In this document: positions 45,768-56,212 of the stretch, one piece after another | How positions within the stretch are numbered: the first letter of the stretch is position 1 | Layout of the letters: the number at the start of each line of letters is the position of its first letter | Assembly: GCA_008477525.1 (NCBI GenBank) | Contig: SPDT01000005.1 | Coordinates: forward strand, 310,001 to 374,000 | Length of the DNA: 64,000 nt | From: Hypomyces perniciosus | Lineage: Eukaryota; Ascomycota; Sordariomycetes; Hypocreales; Hypocreaceae | Direction: 5' to 3' | Notes under the pieces: model-generated | Seen by the model: the letters and a program-made list of their open reading frames with translations, nothing else | Told to the model about the DNA's origin: nothing | The model's database searches: none | Translations under genes and position numbers: made by a program

Positions 45768-45978
45768 CTGAATAAATTGTCTTTCCTCTCCCTTCATAGC
45801 CATTCCCATCCGTTCCTGTCTGCCTCTCTGCTCTCTCCTTCATCAGCACACTCTTGTCTTCTCTTGCCGCTTTCAGTCCTTTTCATAGACATCCTTGGAT
45901 ATTCTCATTCTGTACAGTTTGACCCTCACTTCCTTCACCACCGGCTGAGGCCCGTTAGACCTCCTTTTCCCTATCACC

Positions 45979-48900
45979 ATGACGGTTTCCCTATCATCTT
46001 ATCTCACCTCACTCCTCCTGGTAGCAGGAACAATAGCACCAGCTGCTGCCTCCCAGCGTGATGCTCGTTCAGACCCAAGTCTAGACGCGTGGAGTGCAGC
46101 AAACGATCGCACTGCATCGCCCAAGACATGTCCCCTCTCGTGTCAAGATGGTGACTCTGACTCTGGCGACTTCTCGTCATGGTTCCTGTTTCCAGATGCA
46201 GCCAGTCTGGCAACTTGCAACGAGACCATGTTGCTGAGTTTCAACATCCAGGAGACTGTCATTGACGGGAAACAAGCACCTGTCACCGCCATCAGAGGGT
46301 GCAAAGCAGACTACAGTTTCAGTTCTGCGCAAAAGAACTCGACAATGCCGAAAGACGACGTTGCCGCAGTCTGCTCGACACCCAACCATGAAATTGTCAA
46401 GACTTCTGTCACTATTGGCGAGCCCGCTGGTAAATCTACCAGCAGCAACAACAAGCCTTCGCTGGATGACCTTCTCTCCGCGGGACACCAAGTCCAAAAC
46501 TACCTGAGCACAAAGAAACCCTCTTGCACGGAGAATGTTTTGAGTTTTGGTTACTCGCGATCTGCGTTCGTCAGTCTATTCGCCGGCGCTGAAGTGTACC
46601 AACATGGCGTCCATGCCGACATCTTGAGCCGCTTTTTGCAAGATGCGGAGGAGAAGAAGACCTTTTCTAAGACCCAGATTATCCAGCTCTGCCCTGGCAA
46701 TGGCCGCGGAGCCGACTATGTGGTCGGCATTATTGCAGCCCCTGTCGATGACTTGACTCTGGTCCAGGAGGTTGTACGAACCTGGTCAGATGGAAGGTGT
46801 CTGTCTGGGAACCTCGAGAACTACATGACAGTCTCTCTGCGAGTTCCTGGTCAGGCTCAAGGCTCCAACAGCACACGCTTTTCCCCCTCCTCCTCATCGG
46901 AGCCACCAGAAAAGGCCCATGCCTGGTCCAAGTCAAGACTCGCCGCGAGGGATACTTGCAAGACCACTACAGTCCAAGCTGGCGACGGCTGCTATGCCCT
47001 CGCCCAGCGATGCAGCATCAGTCAGTCAGACCTGGAGAAATACAATCCTGCCAAGGACTTTTGCAACACTCTTGTCCTCGATCAAACGGTCTGCTGCTCT
47101 GCTGGTACATTGCCAGACCCTATCCCTTCCGCCAACTCTGACGGTACTTGCAAGACTAAATCTGTCGTTGGCGGGGATTCCTGCACATCCATGGCACAGA
47201 AGTGTGGGCTCAAGCCGGCAGACTTTACCAAACTGCGCAGCGATGACATGAACTTTTGTGCAGCTTTGGCGGTTGGCCAACCAGTTTGCTGTACTTATGG
47301 AAAGTTGCCTGATATTACTCCCAAGCCTAACGATGATGGATCGTGCTTTGTCTATACCGTTAACATGGGTGATGGCTGTTCTACCATTGCTGTCTCTCAC
47401 GGACTCACTGTGGACAAGATTGAAGAGTACAACAAGAAGACATGGGGTTGGAATGGATGCAAGTTGCTGTTCGAAAAGTCGCAGATTTGTCTGAGCACGG
47501 GGACGCCTCCTTTTCCCACGTCCATCTCTAACGCTGTCTGTGGGCCGCAGGTCGCTGATACAAAAAAACCATCTTCCGGAAGCAGTGATGACTGGGCCAG
47601 ACTGAACCCCTGTCCTTTGAACGTCTGCTGTAACATTTGGGGGCAGTGCGGTACTACGGATGATTTTTGTGTCATCTCTAAATCAGAGACTGGTGCACCG
47701 GGCACGTCGGCGCCAGGCAAAAATGGATGTAAGTTGCAACAGGCATACACATTCCATGTGGACAACGCCGTTTTCTAACGAGTCTAGGTATCTCCAACTG
47801 TGGTAGAGACATCATCAAAGGGCCGCCTCCGGCCAAGACAATCCGAGTCGCCTACTTTGAGTCCTGGAACTTGAACCGCAAGTGTCTAAGGATGGATGTC
47901 GATCAGATTGACACATCCAAGTACACGCACATTCATTTCTCCTTTGCCAACATCACCTCGAACTTTGGCATTGATGTTAGCGGTGCCCAAGACCAGTTTG
48001 ACCGCTTCAAGGCCATGAGTAGCGACGTCAAGAAGATCATCTCCCTTGGTGGATGGGACTTTAGCACCGAGCCGCGCACTTTCAACATTCTTCGTGAAGC
48101 CACCAGAGCCGCGAACCGAGCTACGTTTGAGAGTAACATTGTTGCCTTTATCAAACAGCACAATCTAGATGGTGTTGACATTGACTGGGAATATCCCGGC
48201 GTAAGTCACTCTCTCCTTTTCACCTTTAGCACAGGATAATGCTAACCTACTCACAAAGGCCCCGGATATTCCTGGTGTCCCTGCTGGAGACCCTGACGCC
48301 GGGAAGGACTACTATGAAACTTTGAGTAGTCTCAAGGCAACCCTCGGCAGCAGTAAGTCTGTATCGCTCGCAGCTCCAGCGTCTTATTGGTATCTCAAAG
48401 CCTTTCCCATCAAGGAGCTGGCAGACAAGATTGACTACCTCATCTACATGACCTATGATCTTCACGGTCAATGGGATTATGGCAACAAGTGGACCTCCCC
48501 TGGCTGTCCTAACGGCAACTGCCTCCGCTCCCACGTCAACGTCACCGAGACTATGGACGCCTTATCCATGATTACAAAGGCGGGTATGCCGTCTAACAAG
48601 GTCGTGGTGGGGGTCAGTAGTTACGGACGTTCGTTCAAAATGGCTGAGGCTGGGTGCACGGGACCCATGTGCCAGTTTACCGGTAGCCCAAGAGAATCTA
48701 ACGCAGCTAAAGGTCGCTGTACTGATACCAGTGGCTATATCTCTGATGCAGAAATCAAGACATCATCATGTATGGGAACGTGAACAAGCAGTGGATCGAT
48801 GCTGGGTCAAACATTCTGGTTTACAACGATACGGAGTGGGTTGCGTACATGGATGACGCTACGAAGTCAGATCGGGCTACTCTGTATGCTTCATACAACT

Positions 48901-50265
48901 TCGCTGGAACAACTGACTGGGCTGTTGACTTGCAAGAGTTCGTGGAGTAAGTGTTCTCCCTTTTCCAACGTCATGACATGGTCATCAGCATGCTAATCTG
49001 TTGTCCAGTGGCTCTGGCGACGACGAAGGTTATGATCCCAACTATGTCGCTGACATCAACGTTCACTACTACGTAAAATGCGACTCCAAATACGACAACC
49101 TGGACCAGCTGAAGGATGGGAAGGGTGGAATCCCCCCCTATTGCATGAACCAGTATATCGTCGATGTGGAAATCAAAATCATGAGCGATGCGCTAGACAA
49201 GTACAGGGACCTCGTCGACAAGGACTACGACTACAAATTCAAGATTTATCAGGATTACACCATCGAGCAGGTCCCCTCTCAGATCAACGCCTTCATGGGC
49301 AACGGACATGCTGGTGATTTCTTCAAGTGCGAAGAGACGGGCTACCGCACATGCTGCTCCAGTTGCGGGTATGCCAATTGTCTCGAAACTGCGACAAGTC
49401 AAAAGACTGCAAGGATGGTATCGGCACGCGTGAGACAACCTGTCCCACCGTCTACCAGTATGGATCAGATGGTATCGACTGGTACAACACAAAGGTGCCC
49501 AACGTGACATACACTCTGAAAGACCCGGATGGCTTTTATAAGGCTATCGGCAAGGACTATGGAGTTGAAAAGGACTGGATAAAGTTTGGCGATACCGATG
49601 TGAGAGTATCGAACGGGTGTCAGTTCGCCGGCGAAGATATTCTTGAGTGTCAGAAAAAAAAGGACACCTGGTTCTGGAACTATCCTGAAGCTGCCGACAA
49701 CATCAAGGTCTTCAACCCCAAGGACGTGATTGGTAAATCGTACGACAAATCCAAAGACTTGCTTGACCACCTCAAACTGCTCAGGGCTATTGGCAGCCTA
49801 GACTCTCTGCTCAAGATGGCAGACTTGGCCGATGCAGCGGCTCTCCCGGCCTTGACGATGGCATCCGCCGTGGACAATATGGAGAAGGTTGTCAAGCAAG
49901 CTAACGATATTAAAAAGAACGAGCGAGAGGAGATGATTGCCAACTTTGTCGGCGGTGTCCTCTTTTTTATTCCTTTTGTAGGAGAGGCGGTAGGGGCCAG
50001 TCTGACTGCTGTCCGCTCCGCCTTGGCGATGATTGAAGTTGCTGGAGAGGCTGGACTGCTGGCTTATAGCATTGTGCAAGATCCTGACAATGCCTTCATG
50101 ACTGTGTTCAGTACATTGGCGGGTGCGGGCTTGGGCCGTGGATCGTGGTCAAAGGCTGCAAATGAGAGGAGGGGTATGAAAGAGGAAGATGTCAAGAAGC
50201 TGGGACCGATCAAGAATGGTTTGGGCAAGATTAATGACGCCCGTGGAGGAATGTGTAAGCTCTAA
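45979..50265 (+). CDS. Multidomain LysM-ChtBD1-GH18 chitinase with two apparent frameshifts
   Basis: Exon 1 is 45979-47728, exon 2 is 47788-48200, exon 3 starts at 48259 and runs to 48946, and exon 4 is 49009-50265. A signal peptide (MTVSLSSYLTSLLLVAGTIA) is followed by a ~300-residue region, three LysM domains (about 46950-47510) and a Cys-rich ChtBD1 module (about 47605-47730). The GH18 domain contains the catalytic motif DGVDIDWEYPG. After ~49340 comes a ~310-residue tail with a hydrophobic helix. The order matches fungal subgroup C chitinases. The frame breaks at ~48760-48767 and at ~49385-49390. Each break is repaired by one extra base, so the copy is either recently broken or carries sequence errors. 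The expected role is cell-wall chitin hydrolysis, possibly against other fungi. Confidence 0.82.
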
Positions 50266-50413
50266 TGATATTGACATAGATGCGATGTCTCGATAGCTAG
50301 ATAGATCATACAGACCTGATACGGTCTTCCTTCCTTGTGTATAAAATACCCATAGGTTAAGACTATGGGTTATGGTTTTTAGGCTTATAGGTTAAAAATA
50401 AGTTATTCAGAAG

Positions 50414-50999
50414 AGTAATGCTATTGGAACAGATAAAAATTGCTACTGGAACAGATAGTCCATGCGCAGTCGTGAAATTCTACCAACAACTTCCCTTAAC
50501 ATATGACTTACTGTTTACTTGACATAACACTCAATTACAGCATATAATATAGCATCTACGGCCAGCTATTCTAACACAATTAAATTACTTCAGATAACAG
50601 GTCTATATATATTCCCTCTAGGCCGATTATTCTTCGATTTAAGATAATGCTGCTGCGGCGGCAGAGACACGGCTCCGTTAGAAGTTTTCGCAACCCGTAA
50701 GCTATATGTTCTACGAAATACTCCGTAGGCTCCTGCAATATCGATTGTAGCTAGTCTTCAATTTTGCCAACAAAATCGAAAAAAAACCAGCAGCTTAGAG
50801 TTATCTATAGTATCGCTATACTAGGCTAATAAGAGATCTAAAGGGAAATCTATTATAATATATAGAATTAGTGTTGTTGTTGTTGTTGTGATTGAAGGTG
50901 CTATAGAAGATTGAGGAATTGAAAGCCAGGAACATTTCTGTGTGTATGCATGGACTATCTGTTCCAGTAGCAATTTTTATCTGTTCCAATAGCATTACT
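50414..50999. mobile_element. Foldback/MITE-like element with perfect 52-bp inverted repeats
   Basis: Arms 50414-50465 and 50948-50999 are identical in inverted orientation at all 52 positions. The 482-bp interior is AT-rich and non-coding, with a GTT trinucleotide run near 50874-50890. Each arm itself contains two copies of the motif GGAACAGATA. Short flanking words (AAGTTAT on the left, ATAACTT on the right) continue the inverted symmetry after a few unmatched bases on the left. A target duplication is not obvious. The perfect arms imply recent insertion or active arm correction. Confidence 0.8.
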
Positions 51000-51306
51000 A
51001 TAACTTGAATTCTTGAGCGATGTATTTTATATACTAGCTCGATCTACACCTCCTAGCCTTTTAACGCCTTGTGATTATTATCAGCTTGACAGCTGTCATC
51101 GTCGTCAACTTATAACTGACCTTGCATTCACTATCTCTAAGCCCTCGCTTCTTATAATTTTTCTACGCCTCAGTTTGTTCTTAACTTCCCATTTCTTCCG
51201 TCCACATCACACCTGCTTTCAACCTTGTCTTGCCATCATCACCAACGCCTCAGCTACATCTCAACCTTCGCGATCCAACGACATTATCCAACATCGCTCA
51301 AAAGGC

Positions 51307-52361
51307 ATGGCTGTCAAATGGACTCTCGCAGCCCGCGCCTGGGCAGGTCGCATTTTTCCCGGCAGCCTCACCACTGTCCGCCTGCTCCAACCGCTTCAAG
51401 CAACCTACCGTCTAGGCGGCTGTTTGAAGCTGCTCTGGAATGGCCAGGCCACCTCGATCTCTCCATTCCAGAGCATCTTTCATCATGTGAAATGGAGCTC
51501 TACAGCCACGATCTCTCAGAAGGAGCCAGGCTCGAAGACGAAGCGCTGCGTGCTGTGCGACTTGGAATTTCCAACGGCTAAAGTATATCGGGAGCACGTC
51601 AAAACTTCAAGCCAGCACAAGCACTGCTGCTTGCGATGCAAGCTCTCTTTCGAATCGGACGAAGCTCTTCAACGACACCTGACCGAATCTACCAAGCACA
51701 ACATCTGTACTGAATGCGATGGCAAACCAGACTTCGGCTCCCCGAAAAAGCTCGAGAAACACAAGAAGAAAGTCCATCGGGATAGAAGCACACCTATTCA
51801 TTTATTCTTTTGTCGCTTTGAATGCTTCAAATATGACCCGTCTTTGCCGCCAGCCATCTCATTTCGCCAGCTATGCGACCATATGAGATGGAATAAGGAT
51901 GATCCACAAAAGGAGCAGGCTCGGTCAGAATATCGGAAAGCTCTCAAGGATGAGGTTCGAGTTTGGTTCGGCAACGAGAATGATCTCTTGGCGTGGCACA
52001 CTCTCTGCAAGGCCATCAGAATTGAGAATCCACCCGACAGCATCAAGAAGTGCAGACAGGTTAGTGCTTGATCCGTCATCTCATTAGATCCTAACTGACG
52101 TTACTCTTCCAGCGCGTCCGAAAAACGCATGTCAACATCATCGACTTGATTGATTGGGCAAGTGCTGGTAAGAGCCCGGAGGGGGTAGAAATATTCAAGA
52201 CGGTTAAGGATTTGAGAGTCTATGCTTGTAAGACCAAGAAGTATTTCCCCAAAGAGGAGATGGAGAATGATGAAGGGGAGACAAATATTGTTCTCAAACA
52301 TTTGCTCCGGTATCTGTTGCGCCCCGAACCGAGACGAAAGCAGAGCAAGCCTATTGCATGA
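51307..52361 (+). CDS. C2H2-type zinc-finger protein (two exons)
   Basis: Exon 1 is 51307-52059 and exon 2 is 52113-52361, separated by a 53-nt GTTAGT..CAG intron with a CTAAC branch site. The product is 333 residues. After a ~75-residue N-terminus come Cys/His pairs at CVLCDLEF...H, CCLRCKLSF...H and CTECDGKPDF...H, spaced like three degenerate C2H2 fingers (~80-160). A helical, charged C-terminal half follows without a known motif. It may bind DNA or RNA. The frame extends upstream without an ATG, so the first ATG is used. The gene starts only ~310 bp after the foldback element. Confidence 0.7.
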
Positions 52362-53250
52362 TCAAATAGCATCAATCATCAGGCAAAGGGCTGAAGCTAT
52401 GGAAGGATCACATGTGGACAGGGAAGATGACTGGCTTGACTTGGAGAATTGCCAGTTTAAGGCATATACTATATACTATCAGATTCCAAACGAGCTAGGT
52501 ATGCATTGATTGTTACTACGGAATACACAGAAGTTCATGTAAGACCCTCATATTTACTTAAACGTCCATGACTACATCTCCCTTACACCCCTCTCTTCAA
52601 ACAACTATAACTGCACCTCCGGCACTTCGTACGTACTTGCAAATCACCCAAACCATAAGAGGCAACAATCCCAACCTCCCTCATCTCCGACGTCCCGTTC
52701 CCGGCCCCACCCAACCCAATCCACTCCGAACGGTCGATCGCCCGCGCCTAAATCCCCTCTCTCACCTGTCACCTAAACCAACTCTATCTCTCCACCATAA
52801 ATATGCATGCACGTACACATTTTGTGCAGCAAATGCACACCACTCCCCCTCCCTCCGGGATATTCTCTCCGTACCAATCACCCTCGTAAAAAGGCCTCTG
52901 TGGAGTCACATACTATATACGTGGCATGGGTGGAGGAGTGGGGGGAGCCTAGATATTACCCGATAGTAATACTAGTAGTAATAGTACCACTACTGGAATC
53001 ACGGTATCGCAAGAAAACTAGTGTGTTAAAAAAAGAAAAAAAAAGCGGAAAATCTCGCATTTAACTCATCCCTAGGTTTGGTCTGCAGCTATGGAATCCG
53101 ATCCTCCACAGTCTGGCATTGAAGGGCTCCCTCCTCATCCGTAAGGTTTGCTTTGCTCAGTGAAGATCCCTCATCCTCCCCTTTGGTGCGAAAGAAAGAA
53201 AAAACAAAGATCCCGTCAGAGTGATTCAGGAGAGAAAGAAATTTCCGAAT
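52362..53250. other. Intergenic, no gene supported
   Basis: A C-rich, proline-coding-looking stretch at 52568-52966 is open but low in complexity and without support. Poly-A-rich sequence lies near 53025-53050. Confidence 0.4.
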
Positions 53251-53550
53251 TTAGTGCTGTATATTGGGATTCAGTCAGTCGGGCTGTAGCTGGTGGTTTG
53301 GATATAAAGAAGGGCTGGGCTATGAGACTTACGCCGCAGCTGCTGCAGGAGCAGCTCTCGCAGGCGCCGGAGCAGTTGCAGCTGGAGCAAGAACTGTAGA
53401 AAATAGAATGGTCAGTACAATGACTCTCCCAATCTTTGAATGTAGCATGAGAAAATCAAATTTGTTGGCAGCAAGTCGCACAAGAATGACGCAACAAGTG
53501 CCAAGGGATGGGTATCAAGAACCGCGGGGCGAGGCATACCAGGGAGACAT
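53251..53550 (-). CDS. Metallothionein, 25 residues in three exons
   Basis: Exons are 53550-53540 (11 nt), 53393-53333 (61 nt) and 53256-53251 (6 nt, His codon plus TAA). Introns of 146 and 76 nt have GTATGC/TACAG and GTAAGT/TACAG ends and CTGAC branch sites. The peptide starts MSPCSCSSCNC and ends CSSCGH, with eight cysteines in C-x-C and C-x2-C patterns and no aromatic residue. That is the composition and length of small fungal copper metallothioneins. The tiny outer exons make the gene invisible to ORF scans. A TATA-like element lies ~127 bp upstream. It would bind Cu(I), and possibly Zn or Cd, in the cytosol. Confidence 0.88.
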
Positions 53551-53676
53551 TTTGAATTGTTGGTGAAGAAAAGAGTCTTCGAAGTTGTTTGTAGTTTGGT
53601 TGAGTTGATTGAGATTGGAAGATAAGCTGATGATAGAACAGAGAAACAAAAACTCGAGCACTGGAGGAGAACCGCG

Positions 53677-53685
53677 CCTTTTATG
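53677..53685 (-). promoter_or_regulatory. TATA-like box of the metallothionein gene
   Basis: On the minus strand CATAAAAGG lies ~127 bp before the metallothionein ATG. It is followed by a pyrimidine/CAA-rich leader typical of strongly expressed fungal genes. Confidence 0.5.
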
Positions 53686-56212
53686 CTTGAAAATTGTCTA
53701 TCCTAAGGCTGCTACGACTACGACCACCATCGCCAGCTCATACGACAACGTAGCTGAAACCCCCACTTCTTGCCCATGCCAGTCAGATCATTCCTAAATG
53801 CAGTTTGCGGCCGCTGCCTGAACATGTGTGCCATGAATTTCGGACATTTCAACCAACCATGAGACGACGATTTCTGAATAGCATCCACCCAAGACCCCCT
53901 CTTCCCCGCACGTCGGTGTATCATGCGCGTGGTCATGGCATAGTCCCATTGGTCAGGCGACATACCTGTTCCTAGAGGGCTGAACGGGCGAATCGGATCT
54001 GCAGAAGCTATCTCGAATCGGAAAGAGAGAAAGAAGCGGTCCGATAATGTTGATAGTATTGCATATGAATGGCCGGCGTGCATAAGTATCAGATATGCAT
54101 GCCAAGGAACAGAGACGCCTGTACACCCATGTGCATTGGCAAGTATGATATTGGTATCACCAAAGCCGGGCGGTTAGGAAAGTGATACAACATGTGAATG
54201 TGGACTCCTATGATTGGAGCTATAGCTGAGTGAACGGCATCTGATGGGGGCTGGATGCGGCCTCTCCCACAGCCTCAGAAATGATAGGTCCTGTGAAGAC
54301 AAAGAAAAGTGGCGTTCACCGGAGGACTTTCCATAACGACCTTTCTTCAATGCAATAGGGTGGAGAGAAACCGGTCACTTAACCTGTTTCGAGTGAGGCA
54401 AATATGTTCGCTGACAGGAAGCTTTGACTACAAAGCAACGTCAGTGGAGATGATTTGAAAATCTTTCTCCTGGGAGAGGATCAAGTAAGATGATGAACAA
54501 AGACCTCGGCCAATCTATGCCCCAAGAAGAGACCGAGACCCCCACGGACGGAATACGAAGATAGAAGGCAAGTCTCATGACTGGAGAGGTTTCGTGTGAT
54601 AGGATGATGGACACGCGTGGCTAGCTTCAGCCACTTGTCGGTGTGGGCTGTGAGGCATATTTAGAGTCATGCATTCGGCCTCATCCGGGATGAACACAAA
54701 AATAACGAGGCAACGTGGCTCGAAAAATGCAAGACCCAGTGTTGAGCAGCTCCTCTATCATGCGTCCGAGTGTCCGATGAACGGGGGAGATGGACAGGAA
54801 GGGGAGTGACCCGAGGAGAAGGCAAGAGAAGGAGAGAGAAGATGAGGCGGGATCATGAGACGGCCCCCACGCATGAGAAGAATTTGCCGCCAGAAGCGAA
54901 AGAAAAAAAAGACAGGACGGAAAATGTAGGAAGAGGAAGAGGGAAAGGTGAGTGAGGCGTGCCTAGCTCGCCCGGAGGTTTGTCGGACAAGGCGAGACGC
55001 GGTATCCGATCTTGTTGAACCGGATGTCGGGGTCTGGGCTGGATAGCTCCAAGAATAGCAGAGGGAAGATGAAAAGAGAAAGGAAATGCCAATCACCTAC
55101 CTCTCGCCACACCCCAAGAAGCGATGGACAGCTGGACCCGGAAGTCCGTGTCCCGGACGAGCACAACAAGGGAGGATGAGAAAAGGGAAGCAAGAAAAGA
55201 GAGAGAGAGAGAATGACACCTACCATGATATTGACCAAGTAGGACAGGCAGACAGGATAGCAGGATATCTGCGTCCAGTATCTTCCTGGCCTGTGTGCTT
55301 GATGCTCGCAGTGTGAAGCAGTCCATGTTGGTAACGCCACCAAGCCAGAGACGCATTCATCGAGGAATGTCGAGTTGGAGAAGTCTCCAGCATGGACCAT
55401 CCCATGGACCATCTGCAGCACTCATCTTCTGACGAGACAGAGGAGCAAGGAGCAGCTTGACGATGCCCTCACCTCAACACTCCGGAAACAAGAGAAAGGA
55501 GGGAAAGGGAAAAGAGAGGGTGGGATCACCGTTCATCCTTATATCTCCTCCTCCTCCTCTTCTTCTTCCCCTCTCCTCGTCATCGCCATGCCTACCATGC
55601 CAGCACACAATCTGCATATGCAGAAAACACGGGCATCTCATTTGAAGATAAACCCATGTCCCATACAAGACGTGATCCTCCCTATGCCAGAGAGCAAATC
55701 ATCGCAGAGCAAATATGAGGGAGGAGAAAAGCCCAGGGTTCCATCCAGACCATCAAGGTGCCTACCTGCCCATCAGGGTGCGCACAAAGGCGGGATGCGC
55801 AAATCAACACCAACGAAAAATAATGTGATCCGTCTTTTTTAGTCGTTGATGATGATACTACTCCACAAAGGGGCTAATGAGAGATACTAGATGGAGAGGA
55901 TGCGGGGTTGAATGGAAATGGTTCAGTTTTGCTGTTCTTCTCCCCCCTCCTCTCCCTCTCTCCCTCTCTCCCTCTCTCCCTCTCTCCCTCTCTCCCTCTC
56001 TCCCTCTCTCCTTGGGCAGACATGCGACACCACACGCCAAATAGACCCCAGGTATCGGTTGGATATCATCTATCAATCACCTGGGCGCGGCTCGTCTGAC
56101 AGGAAAACATTAATTGACCGAGGATACTAATACTGACTGACAATACTGTTTAGACATTCTGCAATATCAAATATCCCAAAACCTGTCACTGTCACGACGT
56201 CCCTGACTTGTC
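53686..56212. other. 2.5-kb region without a recognised gene
   Basis: The region lies between the metallothionein promoter and the 3' end of the sodium pump. A minus-strand open stretch at 54963-55421 has donor-like GTAGGT sites near 55223 and 55100. It could be part of a spliced transcript, but I recognise no product. A CCCTCTCT microsatellite is listed separately. Confidence 0.4.
55949..56012. repeat. (CCCTCTCT)n microsatellite
   Basis: About eight uninterrupted units of an 8-bp pyrimidine repeat, ~210 bp downstream of the end of the sodium pump gene. Confidence 0.9.

Larger units (their letters stand above)
44609..45978. other. Intergenic region upstream of the chitinase
   Basis: No gene. 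The region holds a 24-bp-stem hairpin (45202-45260) and a 23-bp palindrome (45745-45767), both listed separately, plus two TACTCCGTA words. The last 200 bp before the chitinase ATG are strongly pyrimidine-rich, typical of a fungal core promoter and leader. Confidence 0.5.

Noticed and set aside
54963..55421. 152-codon minus-strand frame as a gene
   Set aside because: No domain, and composition looks like pyrimidine-rich untranslated sequence. Donor-like sites are present, but no coherent spliced product could be built.
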